Origin: Chryseobacterium oranimense
GTDB taxonomy: Bacteria > Bacteroidota > Bacteroidia > Flavobacteriales > Weeksellaceae
Direction: 5' to 3'
DNA: 64,000 bases
NCBI RefSeq assembly: GCF_900129755.1
Contig: NZ_FQWT01000004.1
Location: 62,001-126,000 of the forward strand
Shown here piece by piece: positions 1 to 9,348 of this stretch (position 1 is the stretch's first letter; every line of letters starts with the position of its first letter). Under the pieces are notes generated by a model, which saw only the letters and a program-made list of their open reading frames with translations, searched no databases and was not told the DNA's origin. Position numbers and translations under genes: made by a program.

Positions 1-764
1 TCTTTTTTCCCTTCTTTGTCTCTTGGATAATCCCTTGTCTGAACTATGCTGCTGTGGAGGTATAAATTATGAGGCATAACGGTAGCGCCCAGAATTCCGA
101 TCGCAATATAAAGCATTGCCGGATTTTGAATGATTTCTTTTTGAGGTACCAGCCCGCCAATAATTTCATTAAAGGCCGGCTGTGAAATGACAATTTCATA
201 GATAAAGCATGCAAGAATGATAAAAATAAGTCCGCCGACAATACTTTCTATCCACCTGAAGCCCTTGGCCTGAAGTAAGAGAATGATCAGAACATCTACA
301 GTCGTTATCACAATTCCCCAGGTTAAAGGAATATGAAAAAGAAGATTCAATGCTATGGCAGAACCAATTACCTCGGCGAGGTCACAGGCTGCAATGGCTA
401 TTTCACAGAATATCCATAAAATAAAATTGGTGGTAGGACTAAAATGGTCACGGCAGGCCTGTGCAAGATCCCTTTCCGCAACAACACCTAACTTTACAGA
501 TAAATGCTGTAAAACCATCGCAAAAATATTTGAAATAAGGATTACCGAAAGGAGGGTATACCCAAACTGTGCTCCACCCGCAATATCCGTTGCCCAGTTT
601 CCCGGATCCATGTATCCAACGGCAATCATCAGCCCCGGCCCTGCAAAGGCTAGGTATTTTCTCCAAAATGGAGCATTTCGGGGAACTTTTATAGAGGAAT
701 ATACCTCAGAGAGGGAATGGGATGTTTTATCTTTACGCCAGGCGTTATTTAATTTTAAATTCAT
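1..764 (-). CDS. mntH: Nramp-family Mn2+/Fe2+ transporter MntH (C-terminus cut by window edge)
   Basis: Reading the minus strand from the ATG at 764 gives about 254 codons that run off the left edge, so the C-terminal part is missing. Two Nramp signatures are visible: DPGNWATD in the first membrane segment (metal-binding Asp/Asn) and MPHNLYLHSS in the sixth, together with GPGLMIAVGYMDPGN and several hydrophobic segments. The family imports Mn2+ or Fe2+ with protons across the inner membrane. The ORFs at 355-783 (+) and 448-666 (-) are shadows of this gene. No metal-responsive operator was recognised upstream. The family call is secure; the metal preference is inference. Confidence 0.93.
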   Translation of the reverse strand, partial: MNLKLNNAWRKDKTSHSLSEVYSSIKVPRNAPFWRKYLAFAGPGLMIAVGYMDPGNWATDIAGGAQFGYTLLSVILISNIFAMVLQHLSVKLGVVAERDLAQACRDHFSPTTNFILWIFCEIAIAACDLAEVIGSAIALNLLFHIPLTWGIVITTVDVLIILLLQAKGFRWIESIVGGLIFIILACFIYEIVISQPAFNEIIGGLVPQKEIIQNPAMLYIAIGILGATVMPHNLYLHSSIVQTRDYPRDKEGKK

Positions 765-830
765 AAATGTTAGAAATGACTAACAAATTTAATTAAATAA
801 ATATAAATATGAAAGTCAGGAAATAAAAAA

Positions 831-854
831 ATCCCGGAAACTAGTTTCCGGGAT
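831..854 (-). terminator. Rho-independent terminator for the DUF937-OmpA gene
   Basis: A perfect 10-bp stem (atcccggaaa / tttccgggat) with a CTAG loop lies 25 bases past the stop of the minus-strand gene. On that strand it is followed by a T run. Confidence 0.85.
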
Positions 855-878
855 CGTATTTTTAAAGATTCTAAAGAT

Positions 879-2189
879 CTATTTTGCAAATCTAACAGAC
901 ATTTTTCTGTCAGCTGCTCTTTCTGCATCAGAAGCTTTAGCATCTACTGTAGCAAATTTACTTCCGTAGCCTTCAGCTCCTAAAACCTGAGCACCAACTC
1001 CTGCTTTTCCTAAAGCATTCTTGATGAAATCAGCTCTTGCCTGAGACAATTTTACGTTGGAAGCTTCGTTTCCTGTTTTATCAGTATAACCTCCGATTTT
1101 GATTTTTGCATCCGGGAAAGCCTTCAAGATAGCTACCAGGTTGTCAAGCTGCCCCTGGGAACCTGCTTCCAGTTCACTAGAACTTCCCATTTTGAAGTTT
1201 ACATGGTCAAAATCATACCACTTATCTTTTAATGCTGCATCATCAGCTGCATTTTTATAATTTCCTGATTTCAGGAAAGTAATCATCTGATCTTCCATAC
1301 CTCCTTTGTAACCTTTCAGCATAACACCGTTAAGATCAATATTTTCATCTGTTCTTGTTACCGGTGCGGCAGCTGTTGTTGAAGCCGTATCTGTAGTTGT
1401 AACAGTAGCAGCTGTATCAGTAGGCGTTGCTGTCGAGTCTGCGGTAGTGGTCGTTGTAGTCGTCTGTTTTTTATCACACTGTTTCCAGATGAAATAAGCA
1501 GCAGCAATTAAAAGTAAAAGCGGAAGCAACCATTTCCAGATTGAACCTCCGCCATCATTATTGTTTCTGTCAGGATTGGTTCCTGCAGATGTAGTACTTC
1601 TTGTAACTTCTACTTTGGGTGCCTCACTGGCTGCTGGTCTGATAGCATCATTATCATTATCAAATTTATAGCCTTTTGCCCAGTCACCTATATTAAGAGA
1701 GGCAAGAGAAAGTCCTGCAGGCAAAAGTGAAGAAATAATTCCTTTTTGCTCACCCAACAGGTTAGAAATACCAGTCTTACCTAAATTATTATCAGCAGCA
1801 TATTTACCGATAGAACCTACCGTAGCTCCTGTTACTAAATTCAGCAGTGAACTGGAAGAGTTATTGCTGATTCCTGCATAGGTAGCAATAGCATTCACAA
1901 TTCCACTGATCTTATCTCCAAAAATAGAGGTCAACAGATTGGAAATTACGGGGTTGCTTGATGAACCTCCTAATAAATTTCCTAAAATTCCGCTTGACGA
2001 GGCATTGGTAATAGCATCCAAAACTCCGGGATTATCAGAGTTGTTTGCTAATCCTCCAACAACGGCAGGCAGTAAGCCTCCAATTGCTTTTGAAATACCG
2101 GACTCACTTTCTCCAAACTGAGAAGCTGCTTGCGAAACTAAAGCGGGACCTAACTGTCCTTTAATTAAATCAATGACATTTAAAGACAT
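879..2189 (-). CDS. DUF937 / OmpA-like peptidoglycan-binding fusion protein
   Basis: 436 residues. Residues 1 to about 165 are Ser/Gly/Asn/Leu-rich with repeated GLLPAVVGGL-type helices, typical of DUF937 (YidB-like). A single hydrophobic segment at roughly 218-238 (WKWLLPLLLLIAAAYFIW) follows, then a Thr/Ala-rich linker, then a C-terminal OmpA domain (about 325-436) with the GGYTDKTGNEASNVKLSQAR signature that binds peptidoglycan. There is no N-terminal signal peptide, so the likely topology is DUF937 in the cytoplasm and OmpA in the periplasm. That would bridge an inner-membrane protein to the cell wall. The function is unknown. The gene is single and ends at a strong hairpin. Confidence 0.85.
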   Translation of the reverse strand: MSLNVIDLIKGQLGPALVSQAASQFGESESGISKAIGGLLPAVVGGLANNSDNPGVLDAITNASSSGILGNLLGGSSSNPVISNLLTSIFGDKISGIVNAIATYAGISNNSSSSLLNLVTGATVGSIGKYAADNNLGKTGISNLLGEQKGIISSLLPAGLSLASLNIGDWAKGYKFDNDNDAIRPAASEAPKVEVTRSTTSAGTNPDRNNNDGGGSIWKWLLPLLLLIAAAYFIWKQCDKKQTTTTTTTADSTATPTDTAATVTTTDTASTTAAAPVTRTDENIDLNGVMLKGYKGGMEDQMITFLKSGNYKNAADDAALKDKWYDFDHVNFKMGSSSELEAGSQGQLDNLVAILKAFPDAKIKIGGYTDKTGNEASNVKLSQARADFIKNALGKAGVGAQVLGAEGYGSKFATVDAKASDAERAADRKMSVRFAK

Positions 2190-2308
2190 AATAAATTATT
2201 TTTTTAGATTAATGTTGCATAAATTTAAACAAAAATCTGTCCAAATGTCATTTTTTTTTGAATATTTATTTAATTTCCCGGCAAACTTTTGGAAATAAGC
2301 AAAAAAAA

Positions 2309-3784
2309 TTAGTAAGCTTTTGCGAATAATACACGTCTTTTAGACGGTTTTCCGGTTACCATGGAAATACCTTCCTCAACGTCGTCATCCAAAGGAATAC
2401 ATCTTATGGTAGCCTTTGTTTCGTCTTTGATCTGCTCTTCTTCTTCTGCCGTTCCGTCCCAGTGAGCATATATGAAGCCTCCTTTTTCTTCAAGAACTTT
2501 TTTGAACTCTTCATAAGTGTCCACTCTGGTAATGTTGTCTTTTCTGAAGTTTAAAGCTTTCTCATAAATGTCCTTCTGGATAGTCTGCAATAGTTCTTCG
2601 ATATAAGAATCCAAACCGTCTATGGAACGAACTTCTTTCGTTAAATTATCTCTTCTTGCAATTTCAACAGATCTGTTTTCAAGATCTCTTGGTCCCATTG
2701 CAATTCTCACAGGAACACCTTTCAATTCGTATTCTGCAAATTTCCAGCCCGGTTTGTTGTGTGTATCGTCATCGAATTTCACTGAAATTCCTTTTGCCTT
2801 TAATTTAGCCTGGATATCAAGAGCCACTTCACTGATCTGTGCCAGCTGCTCGTCTCCTTTGAAAATCGGAACAATAACCACCTGGATTGGCGCAAGGGTA
2901 GGAGGAAGCACGAGTCCGAAATCATCAGAGTGCGTCATGATAAGAGCTCCCATCAAACGGGTAGAAGTTCCCCATGATGTTGCCCATGCATGTTCTATCT
3001 TTCCTTCCTTATTGGTGAATTTTACATCAAAAGCTTTCGCAAAGTTCTGGCCTAAGAAGTGTGATGTTCCTGCCTGAAGCGCTTTCCCATCCTGCATTAA
3101 TGCTTCGATACAGTACGTTTCATCGGCTCCTGCGAATCTTTCAGATGGTGTTTTCAATCCTTTGATAACAGGCATTGCCATGAACCTTTCTGCAAAATCT
3201 GCATATACATCATTCATCTTTTCAGCTTCTTCCACAGCCTCATCTTTGGTTGCATGCGCTGTGTGCCCTTCCTGCCATAGGAATTCTGCTGTTCTAAGGA
3301 ACAGGCGGGTTCTCATTTCCCAACGGACAACATTTGCCCACTGGTTGATTAATATTGGAAGGTCTCTGTAAGACTGGATCCAGTTTTTATAAGTATTCCA
3401 GATAATTGCTTCAGAAGTAGGACGTACGATAAGTTCTTCTTCTAATTTGGCATCCGGGTCTACAATAAGCTTGTGAGGATTGTCCGGATCTGTTTTTAAT
3501 CTATAATGGGTAACTACTGCACATTCTTTAGCAAAACCTTCTGCATTTTTCTCTTCAGCCTCAAACAGGCTTTTGGGCACAAAAAGCGGGAAATAAGCAT
3601 TAACGTGACCTGTTTCTTTGAATCTCTTATCCATTTCATCACGCATTTTTTCCCAGATTGCATAGCCGTATGGTTTAATTACCATGCATCCTCGCACTCC
3701 AGAGTTTTCAGCTAAGTCAGCTTTTACCACCAACTCATTATACCATTTGCTGTAATCTTCGCTTCTTGAGGTTAATTTTGCCAT
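2309..3784 (-). CDS. proS: Prolyl-tRNA synthetase, eukaryote/archaeal-like type
   Basis: 491 residues. It charges tRNA-Pro with proline in the cytoplasm. Class II motifs are visible: [16 protein letters not shown] (motif 2 entry), [25 protein letters not shown] (given here only as the [14 protein letters not shown] core) and a C-terminal anticodon-binding region starting near [11 protein letters not shown]. The short length, and the absence of the INS editing insertion between motifs 2 and 3, place it in the eukaryote/archaeal-like ProRS group common in Bacteroidetes. The start codon is ATG and the gene is divergent from the lipoprotein gene at 3929. No terminator is obvious between it and the next minus-strand gene. 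Confidence 0.97.
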   Translation of the reverse strand: MAKLTSRSEDYSKWYNELVVKADLAENSGVRGCMVIKPYGYAIWEKMRDEMDKRFKETGHVNAYFPLFVPKSLFEAEEKNAEGFAKECAVVTHYRLKTDPDNPHKLIVDPDAKLEEELIVRPTSEAIIWNTYKNWIQSYRDLPILINQWANVVRWEMRTRLFLRTAEFLWQEGHTAHATKDEAVEEAEKMNDVYADFAERFMAMPVIKGLKTPSERFAGADETYCIEALMQDGKALQAGTSHFLGQNFAKAFDVKFTNKEGKIEHAWATSWGTSTRLMGALIMTHSDDFGLVLPPTLAPIQVVIVPIFKGDEQLAQISEVALDIQAKLKAKGISVKFDDDTHNKPGWKFAEYELKGVPVRIAMGPRDLENRSVEIARRDNLTKEVRSIDGLDSYIEELLQTIQKDIYEKALNFRKDNITRVDTYEEFKKVLEEKGGFIYAHWDGTAEEEEQIKDETKATIRCIPLDDDVEEGISMVTGKPSKRRVLFAKAY

Positions 3785-3867
3785 TATTTTTTAAAATTTT
3801 TTTAACTTTTGTTCATTATTGTAATCTAAAAATAAAAATCTATTTTTGATAGATTTTTTTACCAGTG

Positions 3868-3888
3868 TTTTGGTACATTTTTGGTACA
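3868..3888. repeat. Tandem 10-bp direct repeat in the proS/lipoprotein divergent region
   Basis: TTTTGGTACA occurs twice, at 3868-3877 and 3879-3888, an 11-base period. Just upstream, TACCA (3860-3864) is the inverted form of the TGGTA core. The spacing of about one helical turn and the location between divergent starts suggest a regulator site, but no regulator is identified. Confidence 0.45.
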
Positions 3889-3928
3889 GATTGCAAATAT
3901 AATTTAAATTAAAAATCTTTACGTTATC

Positions 3929-4984
3929 ATGAAAAGAAATATACATAAAAATTTGCTTGGTATGTTAAAATCCAAAGGGGTCTTAACAATAGCAGGTGGA
4001 TTACTGCTTGTCTCCTGTGGCGCCCAAATGGGTGGATACACAGAGACTGACGGGGTATACTACGACCCCAACAAAGATACACTGCCGGAAGGCGTGATCA
4101 TCAATGATGGCGGTAACAGGGTAGGCGAAAATTATGACTACTACCAGGATTCCAATGTCATCCAGAATGCAGAAGCCAATTCCAGAGAGCAGGAAAACAG
4201 ATATAATGAATGGAGCGGGACTAATGCTAACTGGAATACAAATGCTACGGATTCCGACTGGGGTGCATTTGCCGGATCTCAGACCAACTATTATGACAAT
4301 TCCTGGGGTTATTATCCTTGGGGATGGTATGGTTACAGCCCGTATTGGGGCATGAACCGCGGCTGGGGCTGGGGTATGAATTTATCCTGGGGCTGGGGCG
4401 GATCGTTTGGCTGGGGCTGGGGTGGCTCATTCGGCTGGGGCTGGGGAAGTCCTTACTGGGGTTATTCTCCTTATTGGGGTGGATATTATGACCCTTTCTG
4501 GGGTGGCGGTTACGGATACCCATATTGGGGCGGCGGCTACTGGGGTAACGGGTACAGACCTGTTTACAGAAGAAGCGGTGGCGGAGGATTCAGTAATCCG
4601 GGTTTAACCAATGCAGTTTACAGAACCAATACTTACAGAAACAGTGGAAACGGTTTCAGAAATACATCAAGTAACGGGTACAGAAACGGAAGTACTAACG
4701 GAGGCTTTAGAAATAGCGGTTCCTATAATAACGGAGGATTCAGACAAGGAAACGGTGGTTACAGAACACAGCCACAGTCAGGAGGATTCCGTAATTCAAA
4801 TTCTCAACCGAGACCTAATTACAACTCACAGCCAAACTATAATAATGGAGGTTTCAGATCTAATGATGGAGGTTTCCGCTCAAGTGGAGGTTTTAACAGT
4901 GGCGGTGGTTTTAGAGGCGGCTCTTCAGGAGGCGGCGGTATGAGATCTGGCGGCGGAGGCGGTGGCTTCAGAGGCGGCAGATAA
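3929..4984 (+). CDS. Gly/Trp/Tyr-rich lipoprotein with RGG-like tail
   Basis: 351 residues with a lipoprotein signal ending in LLLVSC (lipidated Cys at about 30). After a soluble acidic stretch (30-125), the middle (125-215) is dominated by GWGWG, SPYWG and GGYWG repeats. The C-terminal third is a low-complexity Gly/Asn/Ser/Arg tract with repeated GGFR and NGGFR units ending in GGGGFRGGR. No enzymatic domain is visible. Such proteins probably sit in the outer membrane or on the surface. It is followed after 29 bases by an OmpP1/FadL-like porin, so the two are probably co-transcribed. The frame is supported by the signal peptide; the other-frame ORFs here are composition shadows. Function unknown. 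Confidence 0.8.
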   Translation: MKRNIHKNLLGMLKSKGVLTIAGGLLLVSCGAQMGGYTETDGVYYDPNKDTLPEGVIINDGGNRVGENYDYYQDSNVIQNAEANSREQENRYNEWSGTNANWNTNATDSDWGAFAGSQTNYYDNSWGYYPWGWYGYSPYWGMNRGWGWGMNLSWGWGGSFGWGWGGSFGWGWGSPYWGYSPYWGGYYDPFWGGGYGYPYWGGGYWGNGYRPVYRRSGGGGFSNPGLTNAVYRTNTYRNSGNGFRNTSSNGYRNGSTNGGFRNSGSYNNGGFRQGNGGYRTQPQSGGFRNSNSQPRPNYNSQPNYNNGGFRSNDGGFRSSGGFNSGGGFRGGSSGGGGMRSGGGGGGFRGGR

Positions 4985-5013
4985 TTTTGAACTTAATAAC
5001 TATTAAAAAAATA

Positions 5014-6417
5014 ATGTTAAAAAAATCTTTAGTATTAATGAGTGTTTCTGCTGCATTTTTTGCACAGGCACAGGATGTTTCCATATTGAGAAATACTGTA
5101 GATGTTTATTCCAGTACTCCTATGGTGGGTTCTTCAAAGTTTAATGCAATGGCAGGAGCTAACGGAGCATTAGGAGGGGATGCCAACTCACTGCTTACCA
5201 ACCCCGCAGGTTTAGGGGTAGCTATTTCCGGAGAAGTTTCGGGAACGCTGTCTATTGCAGGAAATAAAAATAAAAGCACCTGGGCAGGATCAACAATTGA
5301 TTACAGTAAAACCAATACGGATCTTGGAAATGCAGGAGCTGTAATGGCTTTTCCTCTGATGACTGAAACAGGATGGAAGTTTATCAATATCGGGATCAAT
5401 TTTTCCAATCAATCATTGGATAATTATGTAGAATCTCCCGGAAGCAGTAATGTGATCAAAGATTTTACTGATAAAAGCGCATCATTGGCGGGCCATGCCT
5501 ATAACAGATATGGAAACCTTTCCAGAACAAGTTTTGGGGTAGGTGCCAATTATAATCATAATTTATACATCGGTGCAGGATTCAATTTTTTAAGTGCATC
5601 CATAGACCAGTATGATACGGCAGCTTTCCAGTCATTGGATAATGGTTCCATAGAGTATTTTAACAGACAGAATACGCCTATGAGTGAAAGATCTTCAGGT
5701 TTTTCGGCTTCCTTAGGAGTAATAGGAAAGCTTAGTCCTAATTTCAGAATTGGTGGTTCCATAGAAACTCCGACTTTCTGGCGTATCGACAGGGCTTATA
5801 ATTTCTATAATGATCCTGATTATGGAGATGGTACAGGCGGTGAATCCAGAGATCTTACAACACCGCTTAAAGCAACAGTAAGTGCTGCTTTTGTTGCCAG
5901 CAAAAACTTTTCATTGAATGTAGACTATACACTTGGACTTACAAAACCTAAATACAAAGTAGTTACAGGGGTTGAAACTGAAATAAATGATTTCTTCAAA
6001 GACAATTATAAGAATCTGTCTGAAGTAAGAATAGGTGCAGAATACAGAATTAAGCAGTTCAGGCTGAGAGGAGGTTATTCTTATGTATCCAACCCTTTCG
6101 ATGCTTTAACGGTGAGCCAGGTAAATCCGGACGCTTCCACATCTGACCAGTCGTATAGCAATATGATGCTGAATAACAGAAACCTTGCCTCTGTTGGTTT
6201 GGGATATGATTTCAAATCATTTTATATTGATGCGTCATACCAATATGTAACGTCTACATACAGCAATCCTTTCTTGAGAGGTATTGAAACAGGTAATCCT
6301 TCTACTGACACAGCTTATTATTCTGATACAAGAATTATGTCATCAGATTACTTTGCCGTTTCAGAAGTTAAAAATAACAGGAATAACTTCTTTATTACAT
6401 TAGGCTGGAAGTTCTAA
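5014..6417 (+). CDS. OmpP1/FadL-type outer-membrane transport protein
   Basis: 467 residues from the ATG at 5014; a TTG 27 bases upstream in frame is less likely because the signal peptide MLKKSLVLMSVSAAFFAQA starts at this ATG. The mature N-terminus has the FadL-like hatch pattern: STPMVGSSKFNAMAGANGALGGDANSLLTNPAGLG. The rest is alternating beta-strand sequence ending in FFITLGWKF, with a terminal Phe as expected for an outer-membrane barrel. The FadL family passes hydrophobic compounds across the outer membrane; the substrate here is unknown. It probably forms an operon with the upstream lipoprotein gene. Confidence 0.82.
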   Translation: MLKKSLVLMSVSAAFFAQAQDVSILRNTVDVYSSTPMVGSSKFNAMAGANGALGGDANSLLTNPAGLGVAISGEVSGTLSIAGNKNKSTWAGSTIDYSKTNTDLGNAGAVMAFPLMTETGWKFINIGINFSNQSLDNYVESPGSSNVIKDFTDKSASLAGHAYNRYGNLSRTSFGVGANYNHNLYIGAGFNFLSASIDQYDTAAFQSLDNGSIEYFNRQNTPMSERSSGFSASLGVIGKLSPNFRIGGSIETPTFWRIDRAYNFYNDPDYGDGTGGESRDLTTPLKATVSAAFVASKNFSLNVDYTLGLTKPKYKVVTGVETEINDFFKDNYKNLSEVRIGAEYRIKQFRLRGGYSYVSNPFDALTVSQVNPDASTSDQSYSNMMLNNRNLASVGLGYDFKSFYIDASYQYVTSTYSNPFLRGIETGNPSTDTAYYSDTRIMSSDYFAVSEVKNNRNNFFITLGWKF

Positions 6418-6451
6418 TTCCAGATTGTGTAATGAGTGATTAAATTGAAAG

Positions 6452-6478
6452 GCTCCGGATTTAATCCGGGGCTTTTTT
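6452..6478 (+). terminator. Terminator after the FadL-like gene
   Basis: The stem gctccggat / atccggggc (one G-T pair) is followed by six T residues on the plus strand, about 35 bases past the stop. Confidence 0.8.
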
Positions 6479-6503
6479 ATTATTGCTATCGGATAAAAAA
6501 AGA

Positions 6504-7232
6504 TTAATGTGAATGGCCGGCTGCAGGATGATGATGGAACAAATGCATAATCAGGGCTAAAGAAACACCAATAATGACAAGCCCGATCTTTACCCAGTCG
6601 ATATTGTGATTTTTATTGCTTTCGAAAATAATTACCGATGAAATGTGAAGGAAAATCCCCCCTACAATAGCCAGGAAATAAGGCTGCAGATCAGGATTGA
6701 AATAATTTCCAAGCAGCATCCCCATTGGAGAAGCAAGAGCGAATAACGCTACAATCAGCAATGAAGGATAAGGCGAGGTTTTAGATTCGTTTTTGCGGTT
6801 GAACAAAAAAGCTCCGAGTATAAAGGAAATCGGAAGATTATGAAACACAATTCCCAGCAGATACGGGGATAAATGTTCTTTTTCATTAGCCAAAGGAATT
6901 CCCTCTATGAAAGCATGGATAAATAATCCTACCATCAAGGCTACAGGAAGAATATTATGCTCGTTATGATGGTGAAAATGCCCATGTTCAAAACCTTTTG
7001 TAAGAGCTTCCAGGATCATCTGAAGCAAGACACCTGCTATGACAAAAATTCCCAGACTGCTTCCCGCTTCAGAACTATATACCTGCGGGAAAACCTCGTT
7101 CAGGCAGATCGTAATCAGGAAGCCGGCGCTCAGTACCAGCAGATTTTTAGCCAGCTTTTCCTTTTTTCCGAAATGCTTGCCTAGAAAAACGCCTGTAATG
7201 ACGCTTAATATCAGTAAAACGACAGTTATCAT
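6504..7232 (-). CDS. ZIP-family divalent metal transporter
   Basis: 242 residues with about seven to eight hydrophobic segments. The ZIP metal-site helices are readable: HAFIEGIPLA (TM4) and FHNLPISFILG (TM5). A His-rich loop (EHGHFHHHNEHN) and a His-rich C-terminus (HLFHHHPAAGHSH) could bind metal. The family moves Zn2+, Fe2+ or Mn2+ into the cytoplasm. Its ATG overlaps the stop of the upstream methyltransferase gene by four bases (ATGA), so translation is probably coupled. Metal specificity cannot be read from sequence alone. Confidence 0.9.
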   Translation of the reverse strand: MITVVLLILSVITGVFLGKHFGKKEKLAKNLLVLSAGFLITICLNEVFPQVYSSEAGSSLGIFVIAGVLLQMILEALTKGFEHGHFHHHNEHNILPVALMVGLFIHAFIEGIPLANEKEHLSPYLLGIVFHNLPISFILGAFLFNRKNESKTSPYPSLLIVALFALASPMGMLLGNYFNPDLQPYFLAIVGGIFLHISSVIIFESNKNHNIDWVKIGLVIIGVSLALIMHLFHHHPAAGHSH

Positions 7233-7957
7233 GCCTTTTTCTTAAATAAATTGATGCATCGTGGTGAAACTTCACGGTCAAATTCATTCAACTGGTAATC
7301 ACCCCAGATTTTAATTCTTTCGAAACCACAGTCGGCTGCATAAGAATTGATGGCTTCCAGGGTATGAAGCTTTACTTTTTCAAAGAAATGAAAGGGCTTT
7401 CCGTCCGCTTCAAAACGGATATCTTTGATGATATGTCTTCCTTCGATCTTTTTCAGGATCTTAAAATCAATATTACCGCGGGTTATGGTGGTTTCAGGAA
7501 CTAGATTTCTTCTTACGTATTCTTCATTCAGGTAATCAAGAACAAAATAGCCTCCCGGTTTTAAAACATCATAAACCGACTGAAAAACTTTTTTGTCATC
7601 GTTTTCATTGTCGAAATATCCGAAGCTGGTAAACAGGTTGAATACTGCATCCATTGGATCTGCATCAATAGGATTCCGCATATCGTGAACATTGAAAATA
7701 AGAGTCTGTGTTTCAAACTGCTTATCAAATTCAATGCTTTGTCTGGAAAGATCCAGCCCGAGAACATCGTAGCCTAATTTGTTAAGGAAAACAGAATGCC
7801 TGCCCTTTCCGCATGCCAGATCAATAATCTTGGATGATTGCGGTAACTGAAGGTCTTCAGTAAGCTTTGTAATGAAATTTTCTGCTTCCGTATAGTCTCT
7901 GTTGCTATAAAGAAGATGATAATAAGGCGTATCAAACCAAGATTCAAACCATTCCAT
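7229..7957 (-). CDS. Class I SAM-dependent methyltransferase
   Basis: 242 residues. The SAM-binding fold is visible as motif I IIDLACGKGRHSVFL (residues about 43-57), an acidic residue after strand 2 (GLDLS), MDAVFNLFTSFGYF (motif IV) and LKPGGYFVLDYLN (motif VI). This arrangement is typical of small-molecule or unassigned methyltransferases. The substrate is unknown. It is first in a two-gene unit with the ZIP transporter. The ATG at 7957 gives a normal N-terminus with no upstream in-frame alternative. Confidence 0.88.
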   Translation of the reverse strand: MEWFESWFDTPYYHLLYSNRDYTEAENFITKLTEDLQLPQSSKIIDLACGKGRHSVFLNKLGYDVLGLDLSRQSIEFDKQFETQTLIFNVHDMRNPIDADPMDAVFNLFTSFGYFDNENDDKKVFQSVYDVLKPGGYFVLDYLNEEYVRRNLVPETTITRGNIDFKILKKIEGRHIIKDIRFEADGKPFHFFEKVKLHTLEAINSYAADCGFERIKIWGDYQLNEFDREVSPRCINLFKKKA

Positions 7958-8092
7958 AATGCAAAAATAACTAAATTTGTGCGGTTAAAAGCAAAGTATT
8001 TAAATATTGGAAGATCGAAAAATTCAATGTCTAGTAAAATTGAACCCGTAATCTTTTAATTATTAAATCATTAAATCTTTTAATATATATTT

Positions 8093-9256
8093 ATGGACAC
8101 AGAAAATCTAAAGATTCAGATAAAGACATTCTTCGGACTGGAGCAGATTCTTGCTGAAGAAATCAAAAAATTGGGAGGAAAAAATGTAGAAATTAAAAAC
8201 CGGGCGGTTAACTGTGAGGGAGATCTGGGTTTCCTTTATAAAATTAACTATTCTGCAAGAACTGCATTAAAAATTCTGATTCCTGTATTTGAATTTAAGG
8301 CATTTAACCAGCATCAGTTTTACAGTAAGCTTTCTGCGATTGCCTGGGAAGAATATATGGATGTCAATCAGTCTTTCGCCATTGATTCCACCGTAAACTC
8401 CGAAACATTCAAGCATTCCCAGTTTGTTACTCTGAAAATGAAGGATGCTATTGTAGATTATTTTCAGGATAAATTCAATAGACGTCCTGATGTAGAAACA
8501 AAAAGTCCTGACATCAAATTCCACCTGCACATCGACCGGGAACTGGTAACGGTTTCTTTGGATTCTTCAGGAGATCCTTTGTTTAAAAGAGGATATAGAA
8601 AAGAACAGGGAGAAGCTCCTATCAACGAAGTGCTGGCCAGCGGAATGCTGCAGCTGGCAGGCTGGGACGGAAAAGGGAACTTTTTAGACCCGATGTGTGG
8701 TTCAGGTACTCTTCTTATTGAAGCTGCCATGATTGCTATGGATCTTCCTGCACAGATTTTCAGAAGAAGATTTGCCTTCCAGAACTGGAATAATTACGAT
8801 GCGGATCTATTTGCTAAAATTAAAGAAGTAAGAGTTAACAGAGTAAAAGAGTTTACAGGAAAGATCGTAGGTTATGATATTGATGCCAGAATGCTGAATG
8901 CAGCCAGAATCAATATTGAAGCGGCTGAAATGGAAGATGTGATTGAAGTAAGAAAACAGAATTTCTTTGACTCTAAAAAAGAACTTTTCCCATTACTGAT
9001 GGTTTTCAACCCGCCTTACGATGAGAGAATTTCTATTAACGATGATAATTTCTACAAGAAAATAGGAGATACCTTCAAAACAAGCTATCCTAATACTTTA
9101 GCATGGCTGATTTCTTCTGACCTGGAAGCCGTGAAAAAAATAGGGCTCCGTCCTTCAAGGAAGATCAAACTTTTCAACGGAAAACTGGAAACAAGATTCC
9201 TTCAGTACGAAATGTATGAGGGCACAAAGAAACTTCATAAACTTGAAAAAGAGTAA
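8093..9256 (+). CDS. THUMP-domain class I RNA methyltransferase (RlmL/TrmN-like)
   Basis: 387 residues. The N-terminal part (about 1-165) has the ferredoxin-like and THUMP architecture used to bind RNA. A Rossmann methyltransferase follows, with DPMCGSGTLLIEAA (about 199-212) and the N6/N2-guanine-type catalytic motif NPPYDERI (about 306-313). This matches the N-terminal half of RlmL, which makes m2G in 23S rRNA, without the RlmK half. The exact target base is inference. The gene is monocistronic and ends at a clear terminator. Confidence 0.88.
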   Translation: MDTENLKIQIKTFFGLEQILAEEIKKLGGKNVEIKNRAVNCEGDLGFLYKINYSARTALKILIPVFEFKAFNQHQFYSKLSAIAWEEYMDVNQSFAIDSTVNSETFKHSQFVTLKMKDAIVDYFQDKFNRRPDVETKSPDIKFHLHIDRELVTVSLDSSGDPLFKRGYRKEQGEAPINEVLASGMLQLAGWDGKGNFLDPMCGSGTLLIEAAMIAMDLPAQIFRRRFAFQNWNNYDADLFAKIKEVRVNRVKEFTGKIVGYDIDARMLNAARINIEAAEMEDVIEVRKQNFFDSKKELFPLLMVFNPPYDERISINDDNFYKKIGDTFKTSYPNTLAWLISSDLEAVKKIGLRPSRKIKLFNGKLETRFLQYEMYEGTKKLHKLEKE

Positions 9257-9277
9257 TAGACTTTAAAATACAAACCA

Positions 9278-9305
9278 AACCTTCCATGTCGGAAGGTTTT
9301 TTCTG
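9278..9305 (+). terminator. Terminator after the THUMP methyltransferase
   Basis: A perfect 8-bp stem (aaccttcc / ggaaggtt, loop atgtc) is followed by a T-rich run. Confidence 0.85.
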
Positions 9306-9348
9306 TTATATTTAAAAAAGAAATATTTTTACTTAAACTAAAATTAAT

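Noticed and set aside
4245-4523. 92-codon minus-strand ORF and plus-strand shadows inside the Gly/Trp-rich lipoprotein gene
   Set aside because: They arise from the repetitive composition of the real frame, which has the signal peptide and lipobox.
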